A stretch of 64,000 nt of DNA from an uncultured Clostridia bacterium (lineage in GTDB: Bacteria > Bacillota > Clostridia > Christensenellales > Pumilibacteraceae): NCBI GenBank assembly GCA_947066105.1, contig CAMSYM010000001.1, positions 186,001 to 250,000 on the forward strand, written 5' to 3'. The notes below the pieces were generated by a model. It saw only the letters and a program-made list of their open reading frames with translations, did no database searches and was not told the origin of the DNA. Positions 27,001-37,432 of the stretch are shown here, piece by piece (the stretch's first letter is position 1; every line of letters begins with the position of its first letter). The position numbers were made by a program, and so were the translations under genes.

Positions 27001-28579
27001 CGGATTGAACAAAGAATACGTCAACTTCAAGTTCGTTTTGGTGACCGTCGGCGAAGGCGATAAAGAGCACGACGAGATGTACATTTACGACGTTAACATG
27101 ACGCCGGTCGAGAACAAGATAGAGCTTACTTCGGGCGACGATTCGTTAACGATCGATCTGATCGATTCGCAAGCGGTTTATGTCGAAAAGGTAGACGGAA
27201 AGACCGAAACTTATTCGGGCGATTTCTATTATACCAACGGCGTTTTGACTGTTGTGCAGACCAATGCGGACAAAACGGTCACGCGCGTTTCGTTAAAGCT
27301 CGAATATACGAACGGACAGATCGCTTCCTTTACTCGTGTCAATGCGGAAGTCGGTAACTGGTTATATATGGGCGATGCTAAGAGTTATATATATCTCAGC
27401 GGCGCGCAAACGGTTAACGACGGCGAATATAGCGCAACCTATTACGAGTACACGGGCGACGACGAAAGCGGCGCGCCGCAATACTCGGAGCATGCGGGAA
27501 CATATAAAGCTACGACGCTTGAAGACGTAAGCGGTTACGACTTTTTCGTTACCGGCGATCCCGTAGACGAAGAAGGCAATGCGGTTGCGCGGTTTACTTT
27601 CGGTCTGGCATACGATGCCGCGGGCATACGCATATATCAAACGTACGCCATCCCCGTAAGCATGTACGTTTACTACATGCCGTCGGGAAGTCCCGTGCGC
27701 TTGGGTACTTTGACGGGCGGCGGTTTTGAAACTCACGTGTTGACGATAGGCGAAACCAAGATCGGCGGATTATTCGAGTATACCGGCAAGGGCGGCGTTT
27801 GGTCGTTTACCGCATCGAGTTCAAAGGACGTATATTACTTTGCGATACTCGTAAGCGACGGAAATCCGATGCCGATATTGCTCGACGGCACGTTCGGCGC
27901 GCCTAATTACGGAGTTTTCGAGATCGAGACCGAGTTGAAAGTCACGGTGCCCGAACATGAGATCGAAAAAGACGACGGCGAAGGCGGAACAACGACGGAA
28001 ACCGTACCCGAAAAGGAGATAACCGTAACTTCCATCGAATCTACGGGCATGGGCATAGCGTATTTGCACTATGTCGGCGAAGATCCCGACAACCACGATA
28101 AAGTGACGGGTATGTACGTCGCGGTTGCGTCCGGCACCTACGCATTTGCGTTGTTCGTAGAGACCGAGGACGGAATGATACCCATATTGTTCAGATTCAA
28201 GTTAGCCGTAAAAGAAGGTGACGAAGAACTCGGAGAAGCCGATAAATACATCGCGATATTGGCTGACAAGCAATTATTCGGGACGTTCGAGTGCGGCGAC
28301 GATCTGACGGCAGTAAGTCTCGACGGGTTCGGCAATGCGTATTACGTAGACGAAAACGGCGTGCTTTACAGCGGAATGTTCGGCAAGCTCAAAGATCATC
28401 CCGAAGTTGTTCAAATCGTTTATCTCGATATTTACGCATTTGAATACAAGGTCGTATATATAGAGATCGATGCCGAAAACGGCACGTTTACAAAGCTCGA
28501 CGAGAACGACGACCGTATCCCCGTAACGCCCGATAACGGCGAAGGCGGAGAAACCGAACAGCTCGCGCTTGCGGCATAG
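24053..28579 (+). CDS. large repeat-containing lipoprotein with InlB B-type repeat
   Basis: Signal peptide with lipobox-like VACN; GYTFDGWSLTDNG and YRFDGWATTANG..LYAKW (Listeria-Bacteroides repeat type); recurrent LDGFG/LDGYG units. Confidence 0.75.
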   Translation: MKKLRKALFIAVMAVVVAVTGAFFVACNDKKPDNTEYTLTFMVGTVPYETVTGVESSEVKLTKPDPTRAGYTFDGWSLTDNGAVVEIPSKMPAQNITYRAVFSARYDITLNAGIGSIGDGQTTISAKAGDNLYSLVSGITPSVTGDAEFDAWFYGSTKLDAQSSAVMPAGNITLTAKYKVDYQITVHKQTVYEGNDYEAESKIESGSGYVGEIIPSVPSRDGYRFNGEKDSDATKRALSAVKSENVFNAYYDLVGFSVVFNANLPSDVEYEGSMETVTCGYGMEYPVPQCEYTADGYRFDGWATTANGNVAYRYGVGEDGKPLTYSVTRVTTLYAKWVKGLTDILGRSHDRIYVMDNATGTDKIVYLERFGLDDILGEYDKTTDIFTFKNPNALTPTGALLRGVADVEHGTFAYLDTNKITEYKLLDIFGNVSNTAKLLLNDDGTAVYTDNGASVNGAYSFDGTAGSMKFTSQSKNFYFRLSNEKENGAVFSIRGEEYGSWNNLNQAGVVDAVYRMELDGYGRATMYVTGYSSDLTKVVTSSFIGKYVYSTGENAYVSEAGKEVVVTLLNNSMLVRSFACLLMTGEYHADDKDQTEYTHVYLQQFALTMYGKPQAGAELDKENADKIVLGGYNIFDDGATYTYDDNGVKRTVNGTYEYDDGVGTLRISPKNGDDLLFEVRMSSSEEDAVPLFEPVETLFGQYSMTGLLPSTSANNLDSLYKFHVYNNGQAAFAFLLPISDGFYGNVAIEYFRTIYGTYEVSDDSSSDVREWEYEFKAKIDNQTIISMYVTYSYLVNASVDIRQFGSFKFKFVYDSADADKIVGCNVTQRGDFAKDITLEYDGNVYTLDGFGKATAQIQVGDETKVDVKDYSFKTLYGMQVLVLSWETGEKDENNKDIVEQIVYFDVKDDGKYVEIDRFQAIYNSINNITLMLMKDGTVGVMLVAQSGMSVSMHTISYGTIAWDEGNRSGVFTRAGTVDNDALVGLNKEYVNFKFVLVTVGEGDKEHDEMYIYDVNMTPVENKIELTSGDDSLTIDLIDSQAVYVEKVDGKTETYSGDFYYTNGVLTVVQTNADKTVTRVSLKLEYTNGQIASFTRVNAEVGNWLYMGDAKSYIYLSGAQTVNDGEYSATYYEYTGDDESGAPQYSEHAGTYKATTLEDVSGYDFFVTGDPVDEEGNAVARFTFGLAYDAAGIRIYQTYAIPVSMYVYYMPSGSPVRLGTLTGGGFETHVLTIGETKIGGLFEYTGKGGVWSFTASSSKDVYYFAILVSDGNPMPILLDGTFGAPNYGVFEIETELKVTVPEHEIEKDDGEGGTTTETVPEKEITVTSIESTGMGIAYLHYVGEDPDNHDKVTGMYVAVASGTYAFALFVETEDGMIPILFRFKLAVKEGDEELGEADKYIAILADKQLFGTFECGDDLTAVSLDGFGNAYYVDENGVLYSGMFGKLKDHPEVVQIVYLDIYAFEYKVVYIEIDAENGTFTKLDENDDRIPVTPDNGEGGETEQLALAA

Positions 28580-28635
28580 ACAAGTATATTTATAAGATGT
28601 ACTGCAAACAAATATTTGTTACAAGGTAAATAAAC

Positions 28636-28665
28636 TTGATAAAATGTCGAAAAAATTGGTAAAAT
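28636..28665 (+). promoter_or_regulatory. putative promoter upstream of the subtilase-LRR gene
   Basis: TTGATA-N18-TAAAAT. Confidence 0.5.
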
Positions 28666-28737
28666 ACATAATATACCTGTTTGACATAGTCAAATTGTAT
28701 GCGACTTTTGGGCATGCTACGTTAGAGAGGATTGATC

Positions 28738-31700
28738 ATGACGAGGACGACTCGAAAATCATTTATCGGTAAGTTCATAGTAATATTGATAGCGGCTTTG
28801 ACTGCGTTGGTTTTGGCGTTGCGTATTGTTTCCGCGCCGGCGTTTATCACTGCGCCCAATGCAGGTAACAAAGTCGACGTCGATACTATGAACGGCGTTA
28901 AAGTATCGTATTCGGAAGCTCCCGACGATCTGTTGACGGAAGACTACACCAAGTCCGACAAGGGCATTGCGGCGGCTGGCGAAGGCAAAGGCACGCCCAA
29001 GCCCGACGAGCAAGTTACCGTTATCGTTTCGCTCAACGGCACGCCGATGATGCAATACGCTACGTCCAAGGGCATGACGGTCGGTCAGGCTATGGATACC
29101 GTAGACGGACGCAACAATTTGGAAAACCTTAATACCATACGCGCGCGCGCGTTGAACGACGTGTCCGGGTATTTGATAGAAAGCAAATTTACTTACACGA
29201 CGGTCATGAACGCTTTTTCGGCGACCGTTAAATATAAAGACATAGAAAAAATAGAGAGCAGTAAATACGTTAAGAGCGTGATCTTGTCCAATACTTATCT
29301 CGCTCCGCAAACTGTCACCGAAAACTTCGTCGAGGTTTACGAATCGGGTATTTTCGATTCGTCGTCCATCGGTTACGACGGTACGGGTACCGTTGTCGCG
29401 GTCGTAGATACGGGTACCGATTACACGCACGAAGTGTTCGATATGGATCTCAATTTGTCCACCGTCGCAATGACGAAGGACGACGTCGCGTCGGTCGCGC
29501 CGCTGTTGACGGCGACTTCGCTTTCCGCGGACAAGGGCGATGCGATAACCGAGGACGATCTTTATATCAAAAGCAAGCTTCCGTTCGCGTACGATTACGC
29601 CGATTCGGATACGAACGTATATCCGCACAATTCGCACGGAACTCACGTTGCCGGCATAATAGCGGGCAAGTCCGACGAGATAACCGGCGTTGCGGTCGGC
29701 GCTCAGATCGCCACGTTTAAAGTGTTCTCCGATTACAGAGACGGCGCGCAAACGGAATGGATATTGGCGGCGCTCAACGACGCGGTCACCTTGGGCGTAG
29801 ACGCTATAAACATGTCGCTCGGCACGTCGTGCGGTTTTTCGCGCGAGGTCGACGAAGCGGAGATCAACGAAGTTTACGACGCTATCAACGAAGCGGGCAT
29901 ATGTTTGGTCGTCGCGGCGAGCAACGATTATTCGTCCGCGCAGGGCAGTACTTGGGGCAATACGAACCTTTCGTCCAACCCCGATTCGGGTACGGTCGGT
30001 TCGCCCGCGTCGTACGACGCGTCGCTTGCGGTCGCGTCTGTAAGCGGCGTTAAAACCAAATATTTCACAGTCGACGACGAGGAAGTATATTTTGCCGAGT
30101 CGCGGCTCGTGGGCAAGACCGATCCCAACGATTTTGTTGCGGAGCTTCTCGGCGATAAAGATGACGGCGAATTCGAATACGTGGTCGTACCGGGCGTGGG
30201 ACTTTCCGTTAACTATTCGCAGATAGACGTTACCGGCAAGATAGCGGTCGTTCGTCGCGGAACGTCCAACTTCGAGGAAAAAGTGCGCGTCGCCGCCGAT
30301 AAAGGCGCGATAGGCGTTATCGTTTACAACAACGTTTCGGGTACAATCAGCATGTCGGTCGGTACCAAATATACCGTTCCCAGCTGTTTCGTGACCATGG
30401 ACCTTGCCGAAAACATGGTGGCAAAGGGTTCGGGCGTGATCAAAGTATCCAAATCGTATCTTGCGGGTCCGTTCATGTCAGACTTTTCGAGCTGGGGCGT
30501 TTTGCCCGATCTCAAACTGACGCCGGACATCACCGCGCACGGCGGCGAGATATATTCTGCGGTCGCGGGCGGTGATCTGTACGACCGATACAGCGGCACG
30601 TCCATGGCGAGCCCCAACCTTGCCGGCGCGCTCATTCTCGTGCGTCAGTACGTCAAGGAGCAACATCCCGAATACACCGCGAACCAAGTGCGCGACGAAT
30701 CGTACAGCCGTATGATGAGCACGGCGACCACTGTTCGCAATCAGGAAGGCAATCCGTACTCGCCGCGTAAGCAGGGCGCGGGTCTTGCCAATATCGCGGG
30801 TTCGATAGATACCCAAGCGTATCTCACGGTAGACGGTTCTAACAAGCCCAAACAGTCGTTGGGCGACGATCCCGACCGCACGGGCGTGTATACTCTCAAA
30901 TTCAATCTCGTAAATGCGTCGGGCAATGCGGTCAGCTATAATTTCCGTCCGTATGTGATGACGGAAAGCATGTCTTCCGACGGACGCACCGTTGCCGAAA
31001 AAGCGTATATGTTCGACGATACGGTAAATTCGTATTCGATAGAGCAAAAAGTCGGTAAAGCGGTGCTTAACGGCAACAGTATTTCGCTCAGCGGTCACGG
31101 CGAGGTTTCCGTAACCGCGCGTATCGAGTTGAGCGCCGCCGACAAGGCGTATCTCGACCGTACGTTCAGAAACGGCATGTATGTCGAGGGCTTTTTAAAG
31201 CTCGAAAGCAATAATCTCGACGGAATAGACCTCGGTATCCCGTATTTGGCGTTTTACGGCAATTGGGCGGATGCGCCTATGCTCGACGTTACGGCTTATC
31301 AAGTGGGCGAATCCGCCGCCGACGATTCGGTACTCGAAGAGGACAAGTTAAAGCCCGACGTATACGGCACGTTGCCGTTCTCCGGTTTCGCTTCGTCCAC
31401 AGCCGCCGACGGCATGGCGTATTACGGCATGGGGCATTTTGCGTACATCCCCGCGAGCGGCTACGAATCGCCCGAACCGCAGGAAAAATACGCGGCGCTC
31501 ACCGTCAATCCCGACGGCGACTATATGCTGTATGCGATAAGCGCGGGCTTATTGCGCGGCGCAAAGCGCGTCGATATGGAAATTCGCAACAGCGCTACCG
31601 GCGAGCTTATTTGGTCGGGCGTCGATTACAATGCGCGTAAAACGCATTCTTCGGGCGGCGATCAAACGGGCGGTTTTGTAAATATCGAGCTTGATATTCG

Positions 31701-34700
31701 CGAGCTTGACTTGCCCAACAATGCGCGTTACACATTCACCATGGAATGCTTCCTTGATTGGCAAGACGGTAACGGCGAATATACTTACGGCAACAACAAT
31801 AAATTCTCGTTCGAGTTTACGGTCGATAACGAAAAGCCCGATATTTCCGACGTTGCGGTCCGCAAAGTAAAGGAAAGAAGCGGAAACTCGTACAGATACT
31901 ATCTCGATATCACGGCGTACGACAATCATTATTTACAGGGCTATGCGCTGTCTACGTACGAGGCTTTGAGTACCAACAGCTCAGGGAATAAAGTTTTCGT
32001 TAACAGCAAGAGCTTGACTAACGGCGTTGTGCCTGTTGACGGGAATTTCAATTCCGACACCACTTTGACTTGGGATATCACGTCGTATTGGAACACCATT
32101 ATGGCTAACGAAGGGAAAATTTTCGTTAACCTTATGGACTATGCGAAAAACAGTCAGTATTTCTTTATAGAGATAGAACAGGAAACCGATTTGCAGATCG
32201 AAAAGACTCGTACCGCGAGCGACGAATATCCGCTCGTTCCCAACGGTCAGATCGATTTGAAGGACAGCATCATCGTCAAGACCAACACCGTGGACGACGT
32301 TGACGAAGACGATAAATCGTTTATCGAAAATTATTGGAACGTCGATCTCGTTTGGGAAAGCTCGGACGAAAGCGTCGCTATCGTTTACGACGGGCTTGTT
32401 ACCGGTGTTAAAGCGGGTACTGCCGTTATTCGCGTCCGCACGAGCAAGGATATTCCGTTCGACATAAACGATACAAAGCATTGCTTGCAGTTTACGATAA
32501 CCGTAGCGGGCGAGCCGACGGAGATCGCTCTTTCGGGTGTGGAACTGTCCGCGGAATCGTTGATGCTCGAACGCGGCGAGACAGCGACTATAACCGCGAG
32601 TTTAAAACCGTATAATTACCACGGAACGCATAAGCTCAACTGGTCAAGCACGGGATCGAACGTGCGTATCGAAAGCGTTTCCGCCGACGGAATGACCGTT
32701 ACGATCAAAGCATTGGACAGCGGTTCGGCAACGGTGCGCGCGACGGTGGACGGCAGTCGGATTTCGGGTTACTGCTCGGTACGCGTTCGTCAGGAATTCG
32801 AAATGACCAACAGTATTTACCTGCGTTCGTACAACGGTCGCGGCGACGAAAACGGCGTGGTAGAAATACCCGACGATATGGGTATTGTTTATATCTATCC
32901 TCAGGCGTTTGCAACAAACGAGTATATCAAAAAGGTGATCATTCCCGAAGGCGTCACTACTATAATGCGCGCCGCATTCGCTTCGTGTTCGGCATTGGAA
33001 GAAGTAGTATTGCCGTCCACTGTGGAAACTATCGAAGAAGCGGCGTTTACCGAGTGTCAGGTAATGACCAAAATAAATCTCGGTAAAGTTAAGACGATAG
33101 GTAACAGTGCATTTTGGGGTTGCGATACGCTTGAAAGCATCGATCTGAGCAACTGCACGTATCTCGATCATTATGCATTCTTCCGTTGCGGAAGCTTAAA
33201 GACTGTCGATTTGTCAAGAGTCGGAGTTATCGGAGGCGGTGCGTTCGGTATGTGTACCGGCTTGACGTCGGTCGTTATTCCCGCCAACACGTCTATGGAC
33301 TATGACGATCTTTATGTTGACAGAAGCGTCGGCTTCGGCGGTGCATTCTTCTATTGTACGGGTTTGAAGTCCGTAACCGTTTATTCCAACAGCGTCGGCA
33401 AATATGCGTTCTTCGGTTGCGAGTCGCTTACTAACGTTACGTTCGAGAACGATGTAGAGCTTATCGATATTTACGCTTTTGCGGCATGCTCTTCTTTGAA
33501 CAGCGTAACTTTTAACGGCTCCGCATACAAGATAGCGGCTATGGCGTTTGTCGAATCGGGATTGACTTCGTTCACTTTGCCTAAGGGCTTGACGATATTG
33601 GAGCAGGGCGCGTTTATGAACTGCACCAAGATCACGCAGATCAACGTATCTTCGGGCGCGTTGCTCACCGATCTCGATTACGGTTCGTTCTACGGCACGA
33701 GTTTGAGAACGTTCGTTGTAGAAAACGGCAATAAATATCTTTCGTCCGAAAGCGGCGTATTGTTCGATCGCGATAAAACTCGGTTGATATCGTATCCTCG
33801 GTACAATCAAGCGACTTCGTATACCGTACCGCGTTCGGTCAAAACGATAGGTAAGGGCGCGTTCTCCAATGCGAACTACCTGCGTTCTGTAAATATCGGT
33901 TCGGTCGAATATATCGAATCCAATGCGTTCAGAGGTTCTTCCGTATCTTCCGTTACCGGCTACGATAATGTTAAGTATATCGGTGATTACGCATTCGGCA
34001 GTACGGCTATCACGACGTTGCCGATCACCGCAAAAACCGAATATATAGGCGATTTCGCATTTTTCGCTTGTCAGTCGTTGACGGGCGCGTCCACCGAGCT
34101 TATCGTTCCGTCGAGCGTCGACCATATCGGCGCGTACGCTTTCAGCGTTGCGGGATTAACGAGCGTTTCTTTTGCGGACAGTCGGTTGACGAGCGTCGGG
34201 ATCGGCGCGTTTACGGGTTGTACTAAATTGGCAACCGTCAATTTCGGTAAGCTCGAAAGACTCAGCGATCTTATGTTCGGTTCGGTCGGAGTTACCAACG
34301 GCGAAACAAATACCGTTATGAAGTGCGATTCGCTTAAAACGGTCGTTATCCCCGATACCGTCAAGTCGATAGGCGCGGGAGTATTCGAGAGTTCGGCGCT
34401 TACGAGCGTTACGCTTTCGTCTGCGCTTACGAGCATATCCGATTATGCGTTTGCGGGTACTAATCTTACGAGCATAATTATACCCGACAGCGTTACTTCG
34501 ATAGGCGAAGGCGCGTTCGATTCGGTCAAAACCATAAGCTCTGTCGATCTGAATAACGTTGTGTCGATAGGTGCAAACGCATTCGCGAACACCGATTTGA
34601 CAGCTGTATCGTCCGAAAAAGTGACGAGCGTCGGCGGTGAAGCGTTCAAAGGTTGCAATAATTTGACTTCGGTCGTTTTGCCGAATGCAACGTATATCGG

Positions 34701-35913
34701 AAATTCCGCATTCGCGGGGTGTGCGAAGCTCGCTACGGTAGATATTGAAAACGTCGAGACGGTTGGTAGCAACGCTTTTGAAAATTGCGTACGGATTGCG
34801 TCGCTCACGCTCGACAATGCCGAGACAATAGGCGATGCGGCTTTCAAAGGCGCGACCGCGCTCGATACCGTTTCGCTCGGCAATGTCAAGGCTTTGGGTA
34901 GCAAAGCGTTCGACGGCACTGCGATCACGTCGTTGAGCCTGCCCGTTTCGCTCGACAAGGTTGCCGACGGTGCGTTTGTGGGCGCGAGCAAGCTTGTGTC
35001 GATAAGCGTAGCCGAAGGAAATTCCAAGTTCGTTTCCGACAGCGGCGTGCTTTACAGCAAAAACGACAGCGGATACTATACGCTCTTGGGCTATCCTATG
35101 GGCAAGAGAGATGCGAGCTATACTGCGCTTGACCGCACCGTCAAGCTCGGCGCATACTCGTTCAACGGCAATACTTATCTCGGCGAATTGACGTTGCCCG
35201 TCCACTTGCAAGTGATAGGCGTGTCGGCTATGAGCGGAATGTCGGGATTGAAAACGCTTAATTTAAACGCAGTTTCCGCACCCACGCTCGAAAGCACGGG
35301 GTCTATGCAACCCGATACTTCCGAAGTTGCGGGCAAAGACGATATGACTTATGTAAACGTTTACGATAATTTCCCGTTCGCCATGACCGAAGCGTCGGGC
35401 GATCATACGCTCGTTATCAACATACCCGCCAATCACAGCGGATACGACAACCGTATTTGGAAGAAGTATGTCGGCAAATTGTTAAATGCGACCAAAGAAT
35501 TGCACGCGGAATCGGGTACGCTCGAAATCATCGAACGTATAAGCAACTTGCCGCTCGATCCCACTGCCGCGGATGCGGATGAGATAAACATGCTTGCGAG
35601 ATTGTATAACATTCTCAATGCGGCTCAACGCGCGATCGTACTCGGTACTTATGACTATACAGACGACAACGGCAACTCTATACCGTCCGAATATTATGAA
35701 AATCTGTTCGGCGGCAAAGATTTCCGCGCAATACTCAGCGCCGCGCAAAGCAAACTGCCGAGTTCGACGACGAGCGGCGTGACCGGCGAAACCGTAACGC
35801 CCGCGACGGACGGCAATTCGTTCGTTTTGTTCGGTGTTGTCGGCGCGATCGTCGTAGTTTGTCTTATCGCGGCAATGCTCGCGGTGATCGTTAAAAGGAG
35901 GAATCGCGCATAA
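28738..35913 (+). CDS. subtilisin-like (S8) cell-surface protease with PA-like insert, Big_2-like domain, BspA-type LRRs and C-terminal TM anchor
   Basis: VVDTGTDYTHE, NSHGTHVAGIIAG, YSGTSMASPNLAGA triad; Big_2-like LSAESLMLERGETATITASL; many LRR_5 units (SIGEGAFDSVKTISSVDL); C-terminal FGVVGAIVVVCLIAAMLAVIVKRRNRA. Confidence 0.92.
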   Translation: MTRTTRKSFIGKFIVILIAALTALVLALRIVSAPAFITAPNAGNKVDVDTMNGVKVSYSEAPDDLLTEDYTKSDKGIAAAGEGKGTPKPDEQVTVIVSLNGTPMMQYATSKGMTVGQAMDTVDGRNNLENLNTIRARALNDVSGYLIESKFTYTTVMNAFSATVKYKDIEKIESSKYVKSVILSNTYLAPQTVTENFVEVYESGIFDSSSIGYDGTGTVVAVVDTGTDYTHEVFDMDLNLSTVAMTKDDVASVAPLLTATSLSADKGDAITEDDLYIKSKLPFAYDYADSDTNVYPHNSHGTHVAGIIAGKSDEITGVAVGAQIATFKVFSDYRDGAQTEWILAALNDAVTLGVDAINMSLGTSCGFSREVDEAEINEVYDAINEAGICLVVAASNDYSSAQGSTWGNTNLSSNPDSGTVGSPASYDASLAVASVSGVKTKYFTVDDEEVYFAESRLVGKTDPNDFVAELLGDKDDGEFEYVVVPGVGLSVNYSQIDVTGKIAVVRRGTSNFEEKVRVAADKGAIGVIVYNNVSGTISMSVGTKYTVPSCFVTMDLAENMVAKGSGVIKVSKSYLAGPFMSDFSSWGVLPDLKLTPDITAHGGEIYSAVAGGDLYDRYSGTSMASPNLAGALILVRQYVKEQHPEYTANQVRDESYSRMMSTATTVRNQEGNPYSPRKQGAGLANIAGSIDTQAYLTVDGSNKPKQSLGDDPDRTGVYTLKFNLVNASGNAVSYNFRPYVMTESMSSDGRTVAEKAYMFDDTVNSYSIEQKVGKAVLNGNSISLSGHGEVSVTARIELSAADKAYLDRTFRNGMYVEGFLKLESNNLDGIDLGIPYLAFYGNWADAPMLDVTAYQVGESAADDSVLEEDKLKPDVYGTLPFSGFASSTAADGMAYYGMGHFAYIPASGYESPEPQEKYAALTVNPDGDYMLYAISAGLLRGAKRVDMEIRNSATGELIWSGVDYNARKTHSSGGDQTGGFVNIELDIRELDLPNNARYTFTMECFLDWQDGNGEYTYGNNNKFSFEFTVDNEKPDISDVAVRKVKERSGNSYRYYLDITAYDNHYLQGYALSTYEALSTNSSGNKVFVNSKSLTNGVVPVDGNFNSDTTLTWDITSYWNTIMANEGKIFVNLMDYAKNSQYFFIEIEQETDLQIEKTRTASDEYPLVPNGQIDLKDSIIVKTNTVDDVDEDDKSFIENYWNVDLVWESSDESVAIVYDGLVTGVKAGTAVIRVRTSKDIPFDINDTKHCLQFTITVAGEPTEIALSGVELSAESLMLERGETATITASLKPYNYHGTHKLNWSSTGSNVRIESVSADGMTVTIKALDSGSATVRATVDGSRISGYCSVRVRQEFEMTNSIYLRSYNGRGDENGVVEIPDDMGIVYIYPQAFATNEYIKKVIIPEGVTTIMRAAFASCSALEEVVLPSTVETIEEAAFTECQVMTKINLGKVKTIGNSAFWGCDTLESIDLSNCTYLDHYAFFRCGSLKTVDLSRVGVIGGGAFGMCTGLTSVVIPANTSMDYDDLYVDRSVGFGGAFFYCTGLKSVTVYSNSVGKYAFFGCESLTNVTFENDVELIDIYAFAACSSLNSVTFNGSAYKIAAMAFVESGLTSFTLPKGLTILEQGAFMNCTKITQINVSSGALLTDLDYGSFYGTSLRTFVVENGNKYLSSESGVLFDRDKTRLISYPRYNQATSYTVPRSVKTIGKGAFSNANYLRSVNIGSVEYIESNAFRGSSVSSVTGYDNVKYIGDYAFGSTAITTLPITAKTEYIGDFAFFACQSLTGASTELIVPSSVDHIGAYAFSVAGLTSVSFADSRLTSVGIGAFTGCTKLATVNFGKLERLSDLMFGSVGVTNGETNTVMKCDSLKTVVIPDTVKSIGAGVFESSALTSVTLSSALTSISDYAFAGTNLTSIIIPDSVTSIGEGAFDSVKTISSVDLNNVVSIGANAFANTDLTAVSSEKVTSVGGEAFKGCNNLTSVVLPNATYIGNSAFAGCAKLATVDIENVETVGSNAFENCVRIASLTLDNAETIGDAAFKGATALDTVSLGNVKALGSKAFDGTAITSLSLPVSLDKVADGAFVGASKLVSISVAEGNSKFVSDSGVLYSKNDSGYYTLLGYPMGKRDASYTALDRTVKLGAYSFNGNTYLGELTLPVHLQVIGVSAMSGMSGLKTLNLNAVSAPTLESTGSMQPDTSEVAGKDDMTYVNVYDNFPFAMTEASGDHTLVINIPANHSGYDNRIWKKYVGKLLNATKELHAESGTLEIIERISNLPLDPTAADADEINMLARLYNILNAAQRAIVLGTYDYTDDNGNSIPSEYYENLFGGKDFRAILSAAQSKLPSSTTSGVTGETVTPATDGNSFVLFGVVGAIVVVCLIAAMLAVIVKRRNRA

Positions 35914-37421
35914 TGACGAAGAAGGTTAAACTGGCGATAATTTGTTCTGCGGCAGCCGTATGCGTGATAGCGGTAGTGTTGACCGTTACGCTCGTGCTTT
36001 GTCTGCGTAAAGATCCAGTTAAGTATTCGGTATTTTTCGATACGCGCGGCGGCTCGGAAATAGCTCCGTATTCGCTCGAAGAAGGCGATAAGATAGCGCG
36101 TCCTACTAATCCGACGAAGGAAATGTTTATTTTCAACGATTGGTATACCGATACGACGTATACTGTTCCGTTTGAATTCGGTTCGGGCATGCCCGCGCAT
36201 AATATAACCGTTTATGCGGGGTGGATAGGCGAAGCGAGCGTTAAGATTACTTATAACGCCAACGGCGGTTTGTTCGACGGCAATGCGACCGAATATTCGG
36301 TAAGCGGGTTGGTCGGCGCGACGTATACAGCGCCCGATAAAACGCCGACACGCACGGGCTATGTGTTCGATAAATGGTATACGGACGAGCAATGCACGGT
36401 CGCGTTTACGTCCGACGTTTATCCCGTCGACGACGTTACGCTGTATGCGGGCTGGGGCGCGGATGCGAGCTACTCGTACGTGTCGTTTTACGGCAACGGC
36501 GAGCTGTTGACGGTAGTTCCCGTCGAAAAAGGCTCGGCTGTCACGGATCCCGAATTGTTCGGCGCCGAGCTGGAAAGCAACGGTTGGTTTAAAAATGCGG
36601 AAATGACCGAGCCGTATACGTTCGGTGCGGCAGACCGAGATATTTCGCTGTATACGTCGTATTATACGCGCGGCTTGGTTATCGATAACGGTAAAGTCGT
36701 CGATTACAGCGGCGCGTCGACCGAGATCGTAGTTCCCGAAAAGTTCAACGGTACAACGGTCACGGAAGTAGGCGAAAAAGCGTTTTATGTTTCCGCCGAG
36801 TATGGACGCATAACCAAGGTGGTCCTTCCCAAGACCATAACGACGATAGCCGACGGCGCGTTTTACGATTGCAGGTATTTGGAAAGCGTCAACCTTACCG
36901 AAAACGTCACGTCCATAGGCGCCAATGCGTTCTACGGCAACAAACGTTTGAAGTCTTTCGGCGATATAAGCTCGGTAACGAGCATCGGCGACGCCGCGTT
37001 TCTCGGTTGCGGCATGCTCAAAAATATTGTACTTTCCGAAAAATTGACTGTTTTGGGCGCATATGCGTTTAGCGGATGTTCGGAATTGACGGAAATCGTG
37101 ATACCGTCTATCGTTAACGCGATAGAAGAGTATGCTTTCAGCGATTGCGCCAAACTATCTACCGTCGATATCGCTTCTCCCGCGCTTAAATATATTGCGG
37201 GACACGCTTTCGACGGATGTTATAATCTGGTCGGCGTTACCATACGCAGTGTGGATACGACGGAATTTTCCGGTTCGGTCGGCGGTGTGTTTTTCAGTCC
37301 GTTTAAGGATTGCAGAAACGTAAAGATATATGTGCCGAGTGAAACGGTCGAACGTTATAAAAGCTATTACGGTCATTTGGACGACAATACGCTCGAAGCT
37401 AAGTTCGTGGCTATCCCGTAA
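35913..37421 (+). CDS. membrane-anchored InlB-repeat/BspA-type LRR protein
   Basis: N-terminal TM; YSVFFDTRGGSEIAPY, GYVFDKWYTDEQCTVAF..LYAGW repeats; LRR_5 units; start overlaps the protease stop. Confidence 0.8.
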   Translation: MTKKVKLAIICSAAAVCVIAVVLTVTLVLCLRKDPVKYSVFFDTRGGSEIAPYSLEEGDKIARPTNPTKEMFIFNDWYTDTTYTVPFEFGSGMPAHNITVYAGWIGEASVKITYNANGGLFDGNATEYSVSGLVGATYTAPDKTPTRTGYVFDKWYTDEQCTVAFTSDVYPVDDVTLYAGWGADASYSYVSFYGNGELLTVVPVEKGSAVTDPELFGAELESNGWFKNAEMTEPYTFGAADRDISLYTSYYTRGLVIDNGKVVDYSGASTEIVVPEKFNGTTVTEVGEKAFYVSAEYGRITKVVLPKTITTIADGAFYDCRYLESVNLTENVTSIGANAFYGNKRLKSFGDISSVTSIGDAAFLGCGMLKNIVLSEKLTVLGAYAFSGCSELTEIVIPSIVNAIEEYAFSDCAKLSTVDIASPALKYIAGHAFDGCYNLVGVTIRSVDTTEFSGSVGGVFFSPFKDCRNVKIYVPSETVERYKSYYGHLDDNTLEAKFVAIP

Positions 37422-37432
37422 AAGGAAAACCT

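Noticed and set aside
24062-35211. Long minus-strand ORFs opposite the lipoprotein and protease-LRR genes (e.g. 24062-25099, 28759-29751, 34156-35211)
   Set aside because: Antisense mirror ORFs with no family resemblance; the plus-strand ORFs have signal peptides, RBSs and domains.
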